Part shown: positions 35,300-43,849 of the stretch, piece by piece | Position numbering within the stretch: the first letter of the stretch is position 1 | Layout of the letters: each line of letters starts with the position of its first letter | Notes under the pieces: model-generated | The model's input: the letters and a program-made list of their open reading frames with translations, nothing else | Databases searched by the model: none | Told to the model about the DNA's origin: nothing | Assembly (NCBI GenBank): GCA_963816685.1 | Contig: CAWFMB010000019.1 | Location: forward strand, 145,542-209,541 | Direction of reading: 5' to 3' | From: CAVYUC01 sp963816685 | GTDB lineage: Bacteria; Bacteroidota; Bacteroidia; Bacteroidales; Prolixibacteraceae | Length of the DNA: 64,000 nucleotides | Position numbers and translations under genes: made by a program

Positions 35300-36964
35300 A
35301 TGACAAAAAATTCGAAACTAACCATACCTGCACTTATTAATCATTCAGTAAAAAATTTTGCTGAAAGAACTTCTCTTGTTTTTGCCGGAGAAAGTAATTA
35401 CACCTACAGGGAAATGGGTGATGATGTTAATAAATTAGCCGGCGTTTTAATCGGACTTGGTGTTAAAAAAGGGGATAAAGTAGCCATTTTGGGTACGAAC
35501 ATGCCCAACTGGGGAGTCGCTTTTTTTGCAGTTTCGGTTGTGGGTGCTGTTGCAGTTCCTATATTACCCGATTTTCATCAAAAGGAAATAAACTCCATTA
35601 TTGAACATTCTGAATCAAAAATATTACTGGTTTCAGAAGGTCTGTATAAAAATATTAACCGGAAAACCCTGCAGCTTGTTGAAAAGGTAATTTTAATGGA
35701 GAATTTTGCAATTGTTCCTAAAGGGACTGCTGCAGAAGACTTAAATATGCTTGAAAGTTCATTGCCCCTGGCAAATAATGAAACGGTAACAGCAGAAGTT
35801 GAAGAAGATGATCTTGCATCAATAATTTATACTTCAGGAACCACAGGGAGCTCAAAAGGTGTGATGTTAACACATAAAAACCTTTCCTGGACTGCCCGGC
35901 AATCTTATACATTACAGGAGATTAAACCAACCGACAGGTTTATGTCGGTTTTACCCCTGTCGCATACGTTTGAAAATACAGTGGGGTTTCTATTGCCGAT
36001 AAAATTTGGGGCTTCCGTGCATTATCTGAGAAAGCCACCGGTTGCATCAGTACTGCTTCCGGCACTGCAAACAGTAAAACCCACATTCATGTTGTTGGTT
36101 CCGTTAATTATCGAAAAAATATTCCGTTCTAAAATCTTTCCTGCATTCCAAAAAAATAAGGCCATGCGGCTGTTATATTCTGTTCCGGCAATGCGAAAGA
36201 TTCTGCATAAAGCAGCAGCCTCAAAATTGCATAAAACATTTGGCGGAGAACTTCGCTTTTTCGGAATTGGGGGTGCAAAATTGGATCCAACAGTAGAACG
36301 TTTTTTACTCGAAGGCAAATTTCCATACGCCATTGGATACGGATTAACTGAAACTTCACCACTATTGGCAGGGGCGGTGGGTAAAAATACACGCCTGGGG
36401 TCAACCGGTCCTGCTATGGAAGGGGTTCATTTACGAATTGCAAACGCTGATCCGGCAACAGGTGAAGGTGAAATTCAGGCAAAAGGACCGAACGTGATGA
36501 AAGGTTACTACAAAGCGCCCGAATTAACAAAGGAAGTTTTCACTGAAGATGGCTGGTTTCGCACCGGTGACCGGGGAAAATTCGACAAAGACAATTTCAT
36601 TTATATTAAAGGACGAATAAAAACAATGATAGTTGGTGCCAGCGGCGAAAATATTTATCCTGAAGAAATTGAATCCGTTATCAACAAAATGCGATTTGTT
36701 TTAGAATCGCTCGTTGTCGAAAAGAAAGGAAAACTTGTTGCCATGATTCACCTTAATGCTGAGGAAATCGAGCAGAATTTTCAGCACATGAAAGCAGAGG
36801 CGCAACAATATATTCAGGATAAGTCAGAGGAAATCCTTAAGGAGATTCAAAAAAAGGTAAACGAAGAGGTGAATAAATTCTCCAGAATTCAACAGGTTGT
36901 GCTGCAACCCATGCCTTTTGAAAAAACGCCGACTAAAAAAATAAAGCGGTTTTTATATGCTTAG
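35300..36964 (+). CDS. Long-chain acyl-CoA synthetase (AMP-binding)
   Basis: A 554-residue ANL-superfamily ligase that adenylates a fatty acid and transfers it to CoA. The P-loop motif is IIYTSGTTGSSKGVMLTH. A second core motif is GYGLTETSPL, followed by DGWFRTGDRGKFDKDNFIYI and the hinge KGRIKTMIVGASGENIYPEE. The C-terminus ends near the catalytic lysine region (FEKTPTKKIKRFL). Its length is slightly short of the AMP-forming eukaryotic-type enzymes but normal for bacteria. It is monocistronic, with a terminator 18 bp after the stop. Confidence 0.9.
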   Translation: MTKNSKLTIPALINHSVKNFAERTSLVFAGESNYTYREMGDDVNKLAGVLIGLGVKKGDKVAILGTNMPNWGVAFFAVSVVGAVAVPILPDFHQKEINSIIEHSESKILLVSEGLYKNINRKTLQLVEKVILMENFAIVPKGTAAEDLNMLESSLPLANNETVTAEVEEDDLASIIYTSGTTGSSKGVMLTHKNLSWTARQSYTLQEIKPTDRFMSVLPLSHTFENTVGFLLPIKFGASVHYLRKPPVASVLLPALQTVKPTFMLLVPLIIEKIFRSKIFPAFQKNKAMRLLYSVPAMRKILHKAAASKLHKTFGGELRFFGIGGAKLDPTVERFLLEGKFPYAIGYGLTETSPLLAGAVGKNTRLGSTGPAMEGVHLRIANADPATGEGEIQAKGPNVMKGYYKAPELTKEVFTEDGWFRTGDRGKFDKDNFIYIKGRIKTMIVGASGENIYPEEIESVINKMRFVLESLVVEKKGKLVAMIHLNAEEIEQNFQHMKAEAQQYIQDKSEEILKEIQKKVNEEVNKFSRIQQVVLQPMPFEKTPTKKIKRFLYA

Positions 36965-36981
36965 CAACCGCGAGTATCATG

Positions 36982-37018
36982 AAAATGGAAAGTCTTTTTA
37001 GGGGCTTTCCATTTTTTT
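36982..37018 (+). terminator. Rho-independent terminator
   Basis: AAAATGGAAAG pairs with CTTTCCATTTT, followed by T residues, just after the acyl-CoA ligase stop. Confidence 0.82.
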
Positions 37019-37039
37019 ATATTAATGGGTAGAAAATGT

Positions 37040-37047
37040 TAATTTTG
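37040..37047 (+). promoter_or_regulatory. -7 box of the AIR-synthase-like gene
   Basis: TAATTTTG matches TAnnTTTG and lies 22 bp before the ATG at 37070, directly after the preceding terminator. The -33 region is only T-rich. Confidence 0.5.
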
Positions 37048-37069
37048 TACTCACAAAACCGGAATAGAA

Positions 37070-38239
37070 ATGGTTATTGAATCAAGATATAATGCAAGGG
37101 GAGTTTCAGCATCAAAAGAAGATGTACATAGTGCCATCAAAAATATCGACAAGGGACTTTTCCCAAAAGCATTCTGTAAAATAACACCCGACATTTTGGG
37201 CGGCAATCCGGAATGGTGCAATGTGATGCATGCAGATGGCGCCGGCACAAAATCATCCCTGGCTTACATTTACTGGAAAGAAACCGGTGATTTGTCAGTG
37301 TGGAAAGGCATTGCACAGGATGCACTGATTATGAATGTTGACGACCTGCTTTGCATTGGCGCAACCGACAATATTCTTGTTTCATCAACAATCGGAAGAA
37401 ATAAAAATAAAATTCCAGGCGAAGTAATTGCTGCAATTATTGAAGGAACAGAAGAACTTTTAGCTGATTTGCGCGAAATGGGCATCAGTATTTATTCCAC
37501 AGGGGGAGAAACAGCCGATGTGGGTGATTTGGTGCGCACTATTATTGTTGATTCTACCATTGTTTGCCGGATGAAAAAGGCCGATGTAATTTCAGCAGAT
37601 AAAATCTCACCTGGAAATGTAATTGTTGGATTTTCCTCATCAGGACAGGCAACTTATGAGAAACAATATAACGGTGGCATGGGAAGCAACGGGTTAACCT
37701 CTGCGCGGCACGATGTTTTCAATAACTATCTTGCAGAAAAGTACCCTGAAAGTTTTGATCCTGATGTACCAGGTGATCTGGTTTATTCGGGAAATTACAA
37801 ATTAACCGGCCAGATTGAAGGTTTGGGAATCGATGCCGGCAAACTGGTTTTGTCGCCTACACGCACTTACGCTCCGGTGATTAAAAAAGTACTGGATAAG
37901 TTCCGCGGCCAGATTTCCGGAATGATACATTGTTCAGGTGGCGCTCAAACCAAAGTGCTGCATTTTGTTGATAATGTACATGTAATAAAAGACAATATGT
38001 TTTCTGTTCCGCCGCTGTTTGAAATAATTCAGCAACAATCAGGAACTCAATGGAAGGAAATGTACAAGGTTTTTAACATGGGGCACCGTTTTGAAATTTA
38101 CACCGTACCCGAAATTGCCGGTGAAATTATCCGTATGGCAAAATCATTTAATATTGATGCTCAAATCATTGGTAGGGTTGAACCTTTTAAAGGTAAAAAA
38201 CTTACAATAGAAACAGGCAAGGGAACTTATTTTTATTAG
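37070..38239 (+). CDS. purM: AIR-synthase (PurM-like) protein
   Basis: A 389-residue member of the PurM/PurL ATP-dependent superfamily. It is likely phosphoribosylformylglycinamidine cyclo-ligase, which makes aminoimidazole ribonucleotide in purine synthesis. Landmarks are HADGAGTKSSLAYIYW, AQDALIMNVDDLLCIGA, YSTGGETADVGDLVRT and SGMIHCSGGAQTKVL. It is longer than classical PurM (about 345 residues) and belongs to the Bacteroidota variant usually found next to prfA, as it is here. The symbol rests on that family resemblance. Confidence 0.82.
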   Translation: MVIESRYNARGVSASKEDVHSAIKNIDKGLFPKAFCKITPDILGGNPEWCNVMHADGAGTKSSLAYIYWKETGDLSVWKGIAQDALIMNVDDLLCIGATDNILVSSTIGRNKNKIPGEVIAAIIEGTEELLADLREMGISIYSTGGETADVGDLVRTIIVDSTIVCRMKKADVISADKISPGNVIVGFSSSGQATYEKQYNGGMGSNGLTSARHDVFNNYLAEKYPESFDPDVPGDLVYSGNYKLTGQIEGLGIDAGKLVLSPTRTYAPVIKKVLDKFRGQISGMIHCSGGAQTKVLHFVDNVHVIKDNMFSVPPLFEIIQQQSGTQWKEMYKVFNMGHRFEIYTVPEIAGEIIRMAKSFNIDAQIIGRVEPFKGKKLTIETGKGTYFY

Positions 38240-38377
38240 CTCATTCTTCCGCAGAAAGTAATTTCATTTTATCCAGAGAAGAAAATCCAAACCGGACCAA
38301 CCTTAGCCCAAATAGGTTTTAATTAAATGATTCCTCCTCAATTGACTGGGGATATCAAAAAATAAAAGAAAGAAATA

Positions 38378-39463
38378 ATGGCAGAATATAAATTACTCGA
38401 AAAATACGAATCAATAAAACACCGCTTCGAAGAGGTGCAGCAAATGATCACCGATCCGGAGATTATTGGCGACATGAAACGGTATGTAAAATTGAATCAG
38501 GAATACAAAAACCTGGAGAAAATGGTGAATGTTTTCAGGGATTATAAAAATCTTGTTGAAAGCATTGAATCCGGAAAGGAAATTCTGGCCGAGGAATCAG
38601 ATGAAGAGTTGCGTGAAATGGCACATGAGGAAATAGAACTGGCCGAAGATAAAATTCCTGAAAAAGAAAAGGCAATTAAGATGTTACTGGTTCCTGCTGA
38701 TCCGGAAGACGATAAAAATGCAATCCTCGAAATCCGGGCTGGCACAGGTGGTGACGAGGCAAGTATTTTTGCCGGTGATTTGTTCCGCATGTACTCCAAA
38801 TTTTGCGAGAAAAAGGGCTGGCGGTTCGAAGTCACACATATGAGCGAAGGAACTGCCGGCGGTTACAAAGAGATTGTTATAAAGGTAAGTGGCGACGGAG
38901 TTTACGGAATCCTGAAATACGAATCAGGGGTACATCGCGTACAGCGTGTACCACAAACCGAAACGCAGGGACGTGTTCATACATCGGCAGCTACTGTTGC
39001 CGTTTTGCCAGAGGCTGAGGAATTCGATGTTGACCTGAAAGATTCAGACATTAAAAAAGACACATATTGTTCGTCAGGACCGGGAGGACAGTCGGTAAAT
39101 ACAACCTACTCCGCCATCCGGTTAACACATATCCCTACCGGAATTGTAGTTACCTGTCAGGATGAAAAATCACAATTAAAAAACCTGGCAAAGGCAATGA
39201 CTGAATTACGCACCCGTATTTACAACATGGAGTACCAGAAATACATTGACGAAATTTCTTCGAAACGAAAGACAATGGTTTCCACTGGCGACCGCTCGGC
39301 TAAAATTCGCACCTACAACTGGCCACAGGGCCGTGTTACCGATCACAGGATTAATTTAACGCTGTACAATCTTCAGGCAATCATCAATGGTGAAATTGAT
39401 GAAATCATTGAAAAACTGATGATTGAGGAAAATGCAGAAAAACTGAAAGAAGCAGAAATTTAA
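38378..39463 (+). CDS. prfA: Peptide chain release factor 1
   Basis: A 361-residue class I release factor that terminates translation at UAA and UAG. The N-terminal coiled region (about 1-100) is followed by the GGQ catalytic loop in SSGPGGQSVNTTYSAIRLTH and the segment AGTGGDEASIFAGDLFRMY. TGDRSAKIRTYNWPQGRVTD lies near the end. Length and N-terminal layout match RF1 rather than RF2, and no programmed frameshift typical of RF2 is present. It follows purM by 138 bp and precedes an inserted toxin-antitoxin pair. Confidence 0.93.
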   Translation: MAEYKLLEKYESIKHRFEEVQQMITDPEIIGDMKRYVKLNQEYKNLEKMVNVFRDYKNLVESIESGKEILAEESDEELREMAHEEIELAEDKIPEKEKAIKMLLVPADPEDDKNAILEIRAGTGGDEASIFAGDLFRMYSKFCEKKGWRFEVTHMSEGTAGGYKEIVIKVSGDGVYGILKYESGVHRVQRVPQTETQGRVHTSAATVAVLPEAEEFDVDLKDSDIKKDTYCSSGPGGQSVNTTYSAIRLTHIPTGIVVTCQDEKSQLKNLAKAMTELRTRIYNMEYQKYIDEISSKRKTMVSTGDRSAKIRTYNWPQGRVTDHRINLTLYNLQAIINGEIDEIIEKLMIEENAEKLKEAEI

Positions 39464-39494
39464 TTGAAATTAAATTGGCTATTGCTTATATTTG
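39464..39494 (+). promoter_or_regulatory. Putative promoter of the DUF433/DUF5615 pair
   Basis: TTG at 39464-39466 and TATATTTG at 39487-39494 are 20 bp apart, which fits the Bacteroidota -33/-7 layout. The ATG follows at 39505. It suggests that the pair is transcribed independently of prfA. Confidence 0.5.
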
Positions 39495-39504
39495 ATAAAA
39501 AAAG

Positions 39505-39738
39505 ATGGAATATATTTCTGAAAGAATTGTCATTGACCCTCAGATTTGTAACGGAAAACCAACAATTCGTGGATCAAGGATAACAGTACAGTCGATTCTG
39601 GAATTTTTATCTGCCGGAGATTCCCGGGAAGAAATATTAAAACAGTATCCAAAACTAAAACAAGAAGATATTCAGGCTTCCTTAAAATTTGCAGCACATC
39701 TTTTAGGAAGAAATTATTCGATTAAACCTGTCGCCTGA
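39505..39738 (+). CDS. DUF433 antitoxin-like protein
   Basis: A 77-residue protein of the DUF433 (VapB-like) family with the typical opening VIDPQICNGKPTIRGSRITV and a winged-helix-like part (ILEFLSAGDSREEILKQYP, EDIQASLKFAA). Such proteins pair with PIN-like DUF5615 toxins and probably bind the operon promoter. Its stop overlaps the toxin start (TGATG). The pair splits an otherwise common prfA-pyrF neighbourhood, which suggests insertion. Confidence 0.85.
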   Translation: MEYISERIVIDPQICNGKPTIRGSRITVQSILEFLSAGDSREEILKQYPKLKQEDIQASLKFAAHLLGRNYSIKPVA

Positions 39739-40079
39739 TGCTGAAGTTTTTAATCGATGAAAATCTTCCATATTATTTTGGACTTTGGAACAATGATGAA
39801 TGCATTCACGTTTTTGATATCCCGAAAGTTAAATCCGATAATGATATTTGGGAATATACTAAAATAAATGACTTGACTATTATTACAAAAGATGCTGATT
39901 TTTCCAATAGAATCATGTTTTCAACTCCTCCTCCCAAGGTAATCCACCTTAAAATCGGCAACTTTAAAATGGAAGATTTATACCAGTTCCTAAATAAAAT
40001 CTGGATATCAATTCTTGAAGAGGTTGACACGCCTAAATTGATTAATGTTTATGCAAACCGAATAGAATCATTTGAATAA
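39738..40079 (+). CDS. DUF5615 PIN-like toxin
   Basis: A 113-residue PIN-fold protein of the DUF5615 family, predicted to be a metal-dependent RNase toxin. Acidic PIN residues are visible in KFLIDENLPYYF at the N-terminus, in NDIWEYTKINDLTIITKDAD and near PPPKVIHLKIGN. It starts within the antitoxin stop, the usual coupling for such modules. Toxicity and target RNA are inferred from the family. Confidence 0.82.
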   Translation: MLKFLIDENLPYYFGLWNNDECIHVFDIPKVKSDNDIWEYTKINDLTIITKDADFSNRIMFSTPPPKVIHLKIGNFKMEDLYQFLNKIWISILEEVDTPKLINVYANRIESFE

Positions 40080-40095
40080 TATACAATAGCGAAGA

Positions 40096-40932
40096 ATGAA
40101 ACAGCAACAACTTTTCGGGCAAATTCAAAAAAAACGCAGTTTCCTTTGTGTGGGATTGGATACTGACATCCAAAAGATTCCAAGACATCTTTTAAGAACA
40201 GCTGATCCAATATTTGCATTCAACAAAAATGTTATTGATGCAACCGCTGAATTTACAGTGGCATACAAGCCCAACCTCGCGTTTTACGAAAGTCTGGGGT
40301 GGCAGGGCTGGCACAGCCTGGAAATTACGGTGGAATATATCAAATCCAATTATCCTGAGATTTTTCTGATAGCGGATGCAAAACGTGGTGATATCGGAAA
40401 TACTTCAAATCTGTACGCCCGCGCATTTTTCGAAAAACTGAACTTCGATGCAATAACCGTTGCTCCGTATATGGGTGAAGATTCGGTAAAACCATTTATG
40501 AATTATCCTGAAAAATGGGTGATTTTACTGGCGCTGACTTCAAATAAAGGCGCTTTCGATTTTCAATTTTTGAAAGATGTAGAAAGTGGTGATCAACTTT
40601 TTGAATCGGTATTAAAAACTTCACAGAATTGGGGAAATGAAGAAAATATGATGTACGTGGTTGGAGCCACCAAAGCTGAGAAACTGGAAGAAATCAGGAA
40701 AATGGTACCTGATTATTTTTTACTTGTACCTGGAGTTGGAGCTCAGGGGGGCAGCCTTGAAGAAGTAGCAAAATATGGCATGAACGACAAATGCGGATTA
40801 CTGGTTAATTCTTCCCGTGGTATTATTTATGCTTCCGGAGGGTTAGACTTTGCTGAAAAAGCAGGCGATGCTGCAAAATTGGTTCAGCAGGAAATGGAAG
40901 GATATCTAAAAGCTGCAAAACTCATATCCTGA
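40096..40932 (+). CDS. pyrF: Orotidine 5'-phosphate decarboxylase
   Basis: A 278-residue cytosolic enzyme of the longer OMP decarboxylase type that makes UMP in pyrimidine synthesis. The catalytic Lys-Asp array is LIADAKRGDIGNTS. Other signatures are SFLCVGLDTDIQKIP, AYKPNLAFYE, VVGATKAEKL and the phosphate-binding LLVPGVGAQGGSLEE followed by LVNSSRGIIYAS. It lies 16 bp after the toxin gene and may be partly transcribed with it. Confidence 0.94.
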   Translation: MKQQQLFGQIQKKRSFLCVGLDTDIQKIPRHLLRTADPIFAFNKNVIDATAEFTVAYKPNLAFYESLGWQGWHSLEITVEYIKSNYPEIFLIADAKRGDIGNTSNLYARAFFEKLNFDAITVAPYMGEDSVKPFMNYPEKWVILLALTSNKGAFDFQFLKDVESGDQLFESVLKTSQNWGNEENMMYVVGATKAEKLEEIRKMVPDYFLLVPGVGAQGGSLEEVAKYGMNDKCGLLVNSSRGIIYASGGLDFAEKAGDAAKLVQQEMEGYLKAAKLIS

Positions 40933-41010
40933 TAACTTTTGCTTTGAATTTATAAAACAGAAGCACTGTTTTAGCCGGATACTGTTAAATGAGAAAAAAT
41001 CAAATTGAAC

Positions 41011-42081
41011 ATGAACTTTCGGGGGATTTATGTAATTGCTTTCTTACTCTTGATTTTAAACTCTTCAAGCCAAATCAAAGCCGTAAATTACCGTTGGGAA
41101 ACAGTTCGTGGAGTAAATATCTCGCCATGGATAACAGAAGAAGATTTTAAAGTTCTAAAACCAATGGGCGCCAATGCAGTGCGAATTGCTTTTGCTATCC
41201 AGCCTTTTATGGAACTGGAAGAACCTTATAATTTTAACGAAGAGGCTTTTGAAAACCTCGACCGCATTCTGGATTTGTGCGAAAAGTATGAAGTAAAAGC
41301 AGTAATTGATCCGCATCGTTTCCCGGGAACCTGGCACCCGTGGACAATGATAAACAATGACAAATTCTGGACTGATTTTGTCTGGCATGAAAAAGCCATC
41401 TCTATTTGGGAACGCATTGCCGAACAATGCAAAGACAGGGGAAAAGTAATTGCCGGTTACGACTTGTTGAATGAACCGGCGGTACCTAAAAATTTTGTGG
41501 AAGGTTCACCCGGCGACATCAATTTGTTGTACCGAAAATTGATTGCAGCTATCCGCAAACATGATCCAAAACATACGATAATGCTGGCTGGCCCGCGATA
41601 TACGCCGGCGGATGCCGAAACAGAACTTGGATATATTTATGGTCTTGATGTTCTGGAAGCCCCTGTTGACGATAACCTGTGTTACACTATTCATATGTAT
41701 GATCCGATGAGCTTTACCCATCAGGGGGTTTGGGAAGAATCAGAGTTTATTAAATATCCTGGTTTTATTGATGGCGAAAACTGGAACAAGGATAAAATCC
41801 GCGACTTCATGAAAAGAGCCAAAAACTTTACAAATAAGTATGACGTCTCCATGTTTATTGGTGAATTTTCGTGTCCCCGATGGACAGGTGATTATGGCAT
41901 TCAATATTTAAAGGACCAGATTGAAGTTTACGAAGACTACGGGTTTTCATGGGCATATCATGCTTTTCGCGAAAACCAGCTATGGGATGTGGAAATGAGT
42001 ATTTACAACAGGGAAGATTCAGAAAGAAGAGAAACTACACCCCGAAAGGAATTGCTGATAAAAGCATTTAGCCTGAATTAA
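41011..42081 (+). CDS. Secreted glycoside hydrolase family 5-like enzyme
   Basis: A 356-residue exported glycosidase from the ATG at 41011; a TTG two codons upstream is less likely. The signal peptide is FRGIYVIAFLLLILNSSSQIKA. The (beta/alpha)8 barrel carries the GH5 acid/base Glu155 in LLNEPAVP and the nucleophile Glu285 in MFIGEFSCPR, with IHMYDPMSFTHQG between them. It would cut beta-linked glucans or mannans outside the cytoplasm; the precise substrate is unclear. A bidirectional terminator follows, then a convergent oxidoreductase gene. Confidence 0.87.
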   Translation: MNFRGIYVIAFLLLILNSSSQIKAVNYRWETVRGVNISPWITEEDFKVLKPMGANAVRIAFAIQPFMELEEPYNFNEEAFENLDRILDLCEKYEVKAVIDPHRFPGTWHPWTMINNDKFWTDFVWHEKAISIWERIAEQCKDRGKVIAGYDLLNEPAVPKNFVEGSPGDINLLYRKLIAAIRKHDPKHTIMLAGPRYTPADAETELGYIYGLDVLEAPVDDNLCYTIHMYDPMSFTHQGVWEESEFIKYPGFIDGENWNKDKIRDFMKRAKNFTNKYDVSMFIGEFSCPRWTGDYGIQYLKDQIEVYEDYGFSWAYHAFRENQLWDVEMSIYNREDSERRETTPRKELLIKAFSLN

Positions 42082-42164
42082 AAAAATATTATTAAACCTT
42101 CATAATACAAGAAATTGCTGCTTCATTTTTTTGAACCTGAGCCTAAAGTTGATAGTGCAGTAAT

Positions 42165-42193
42165 AAAAAAGGGGCCGAAATGGTCCCTTTTTT
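42165..42193. terminator. Bidirectional terminator between convergent genes
   Basis: AAAAAAGGG and CCCTTTTTT arms, with an inner GGCC/GGTCC pairing, lie between the convergent GH5 and Gfo/Idh genes. The A run and T run would serve both directions. Confidence 0.85.
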
Positions 42194-42218
42194 ATTTATA
42201 ATCCAACAATAAATACAA

Positions 42219-43556
42219 TTACAATTTCCACGGTTTGCGATAGTCGTAGTGCAATTGCGCAGTTGCCTTTCCATCTTTGTCATCGACAAACTTCTGGTTA
42301 ATCGGGTCCCATTTAATGGTTCGACCCAAATCGCAGGCAATGTTACCAATTGTACAAACCGTGCACGAACTATGCCCTACTTCCACCGGTACATTTGGTT
42401 CCAGGCGGCTGAATACCGAGTCTACAAAATTGGTATAATGCGAACCCTGTTCTTCATAACGTACATTGTTACCCGAATCCTGTTTAACCGCATACAGGGA
42501 GTCATCCGAAGCCTCAAAATATTCACGGGCCACTTCAATCCACCCTTTATCGCCCCAGAATTTAACACCTTTTGGTTTTCCGTCACCGTAGGGTTCTGAA
42601 GTCATTTCCACCCCGTTGGCATATTTAAATTTCATGTATTGTGAACCGTCACCGATAGGTGATGCTTCCACAGGCCCGTTTCTGTCCATTCCAATTCCCC
42701 ACTGGGCAATGTCAAACATGTGGGCACCCCAGTCGGTAGTGAAACCGCCGCCCATTTCCTTATACCAGCGCCAGCCACCCCAGAATTCCTCATCTTTTTT
42801 AGGATCCAGTGTAATGGGTGGATTTAATTCCGGATTATAATGAATATTTTTAGGTAACGGCCCCAGCCACAAATCCCAGTTTAAATCCTCAGGAACTGCA
42901 ACTTTGGGCAAATCATAAGGTTTGGGCGGATCGCCAACATAGGCATTTATCTTTGTAATTCTTCCCAATTGTCCCGTCTGAACCATCCGCACTGCATGCT
43001 GGAAATTCGGATCAGAACGTTGCTGACTGCCAATAGCCAGAATACGACCGGTACGGCGCACTGCTTTAACCAGTTCCTGTCCTTCTTTGATGGTAAATGT
43101 CATCGGTTTTTCAAGATAAACATCCTTACCTGCCTCCAGGGCTGCAATGGCATGAATGGCATGCCAGAAGTCAGGTGTAGCAATTACCACAGCATCAATA
43201 TCTTTTCTTTTCAGCAATTCTTCATAACGCTCATAGGTTTTTACATCCACCTTCTTCTTTTTACCTTCGTAAAATTCATTCACCACATTTTCAAAACGGG
43301 TCCTTTTCCTTCCGTAAACATCGCAACCGGCTACCATTGTAACGCGGTCGTCGTTCATAAACATTTTATTTAACGTCATCCCGCGCCTTCCCATTCCGAT
43401 AAGTGCCATATTAATTCCGTTTCCTGCTTTTCCTGCAGCAACGCTTTCACTGGCATAGGTTGAAATGGAAGGTAAAAATGTAATTCCAGCGAAGCCTGCT
43501 GCCGAAGCAGTTAAAAAGTTTCTTCGCGAAATACTCTTTTGATTTTTACTTTGCAT
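42219..43556 (-). CDS. Tat-exported Gfo/Idh/MocA family oxidoreductase
   Basis: A 445-residue NAD(P)-dependent oxidoreductase. The N-terminus, SISRRNFLTASAAGFAG, is a twin-arginine signal, so the folded enzyme is exported. The Rossmann domain follows (INMALIGMGRRGMTLNKMF, DAVVIATPDFWHAIHAIAAL, KDVYLEKPMTFTIKEGQ). The C-terminal alpha/beta domain contains WKWYKEMGGGF-like sequence (GGWRWYKEMGGGFTTDWGAH). Such proteins act on sugars or inositol derivatives, often by redox epimerisation or glycoside cleavage. It lies between the GH5 and sulfatase genes. Confidence 0.9.
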   Translation of the reverse strand: MQSKNQKSISRRNFLTASAAGFAGITFLPSISTYASESVAAGKAGNGINMALIGMGRRGMTLNKMFMNDDRVTMVAGCDVYGRKRTRFENVVNEFYEGKKKKVDVKTYERYEELLKRKDIDAVVIATPDFWHAIHAIAALEAGKDVYLEKPMTFTIKEGQELVKAVRRTGRILAIGSQQRSDPNFQHAVRMVQTGQLGRITKINAYVGDPPKPYDLPKVAVPEDLNWDLWLGPLPKNIHYNPELNPPITLDPKKDEEFWGGWRWYKEMGGGFTTDWGAHMFDIAQWGIGMDRNGPVEASPIGDGSQYMKFKYANGVEMTSEPYGDGKPKGVKFWGDKGWIEVAREYFEASDDSLYAVKQDSGNNVRYEEQGSHYTNFVDSVFSRLEPNVPVEVGHSSCTVCTIGNIACDLGRTIKWDPINQKFVDDKDGKATAQLHYDYRKPWKL

Positions 43557-43849
43557 TTTAATGATTTAATATGAATTGATTTAATAAATATTTTGACTGA
43601 AACAATATTGGTTTTTTATCGCTTTACTTGATAAAGCCTGTTTTCCGGTACCGTAAAAAACATGTTATTACAAATCTCCTTTTATCGTTGGTTTATTAAT
43701 GAAGCCCAAAAATAAAATTTTTAACCAGACTTGCCATCTCAAATAAACTCATTTTTGAAATATCTTACTCCATTTGCACAACTGCATTGAATGATTTGAT
43801 TATTTTTATGCTGAATTCTTGAAATATGTACCAACTTAAACCAGTATTC

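Noticed and set aside
42112..42199. A remnant resembling the C-terminal motif of RsmA/KsgA (FFEPEPKVDSAVIK)
   Set aside because: About 30 codons only, interrupted upstream by a stop and running into the terminator; the likeness may be chance.
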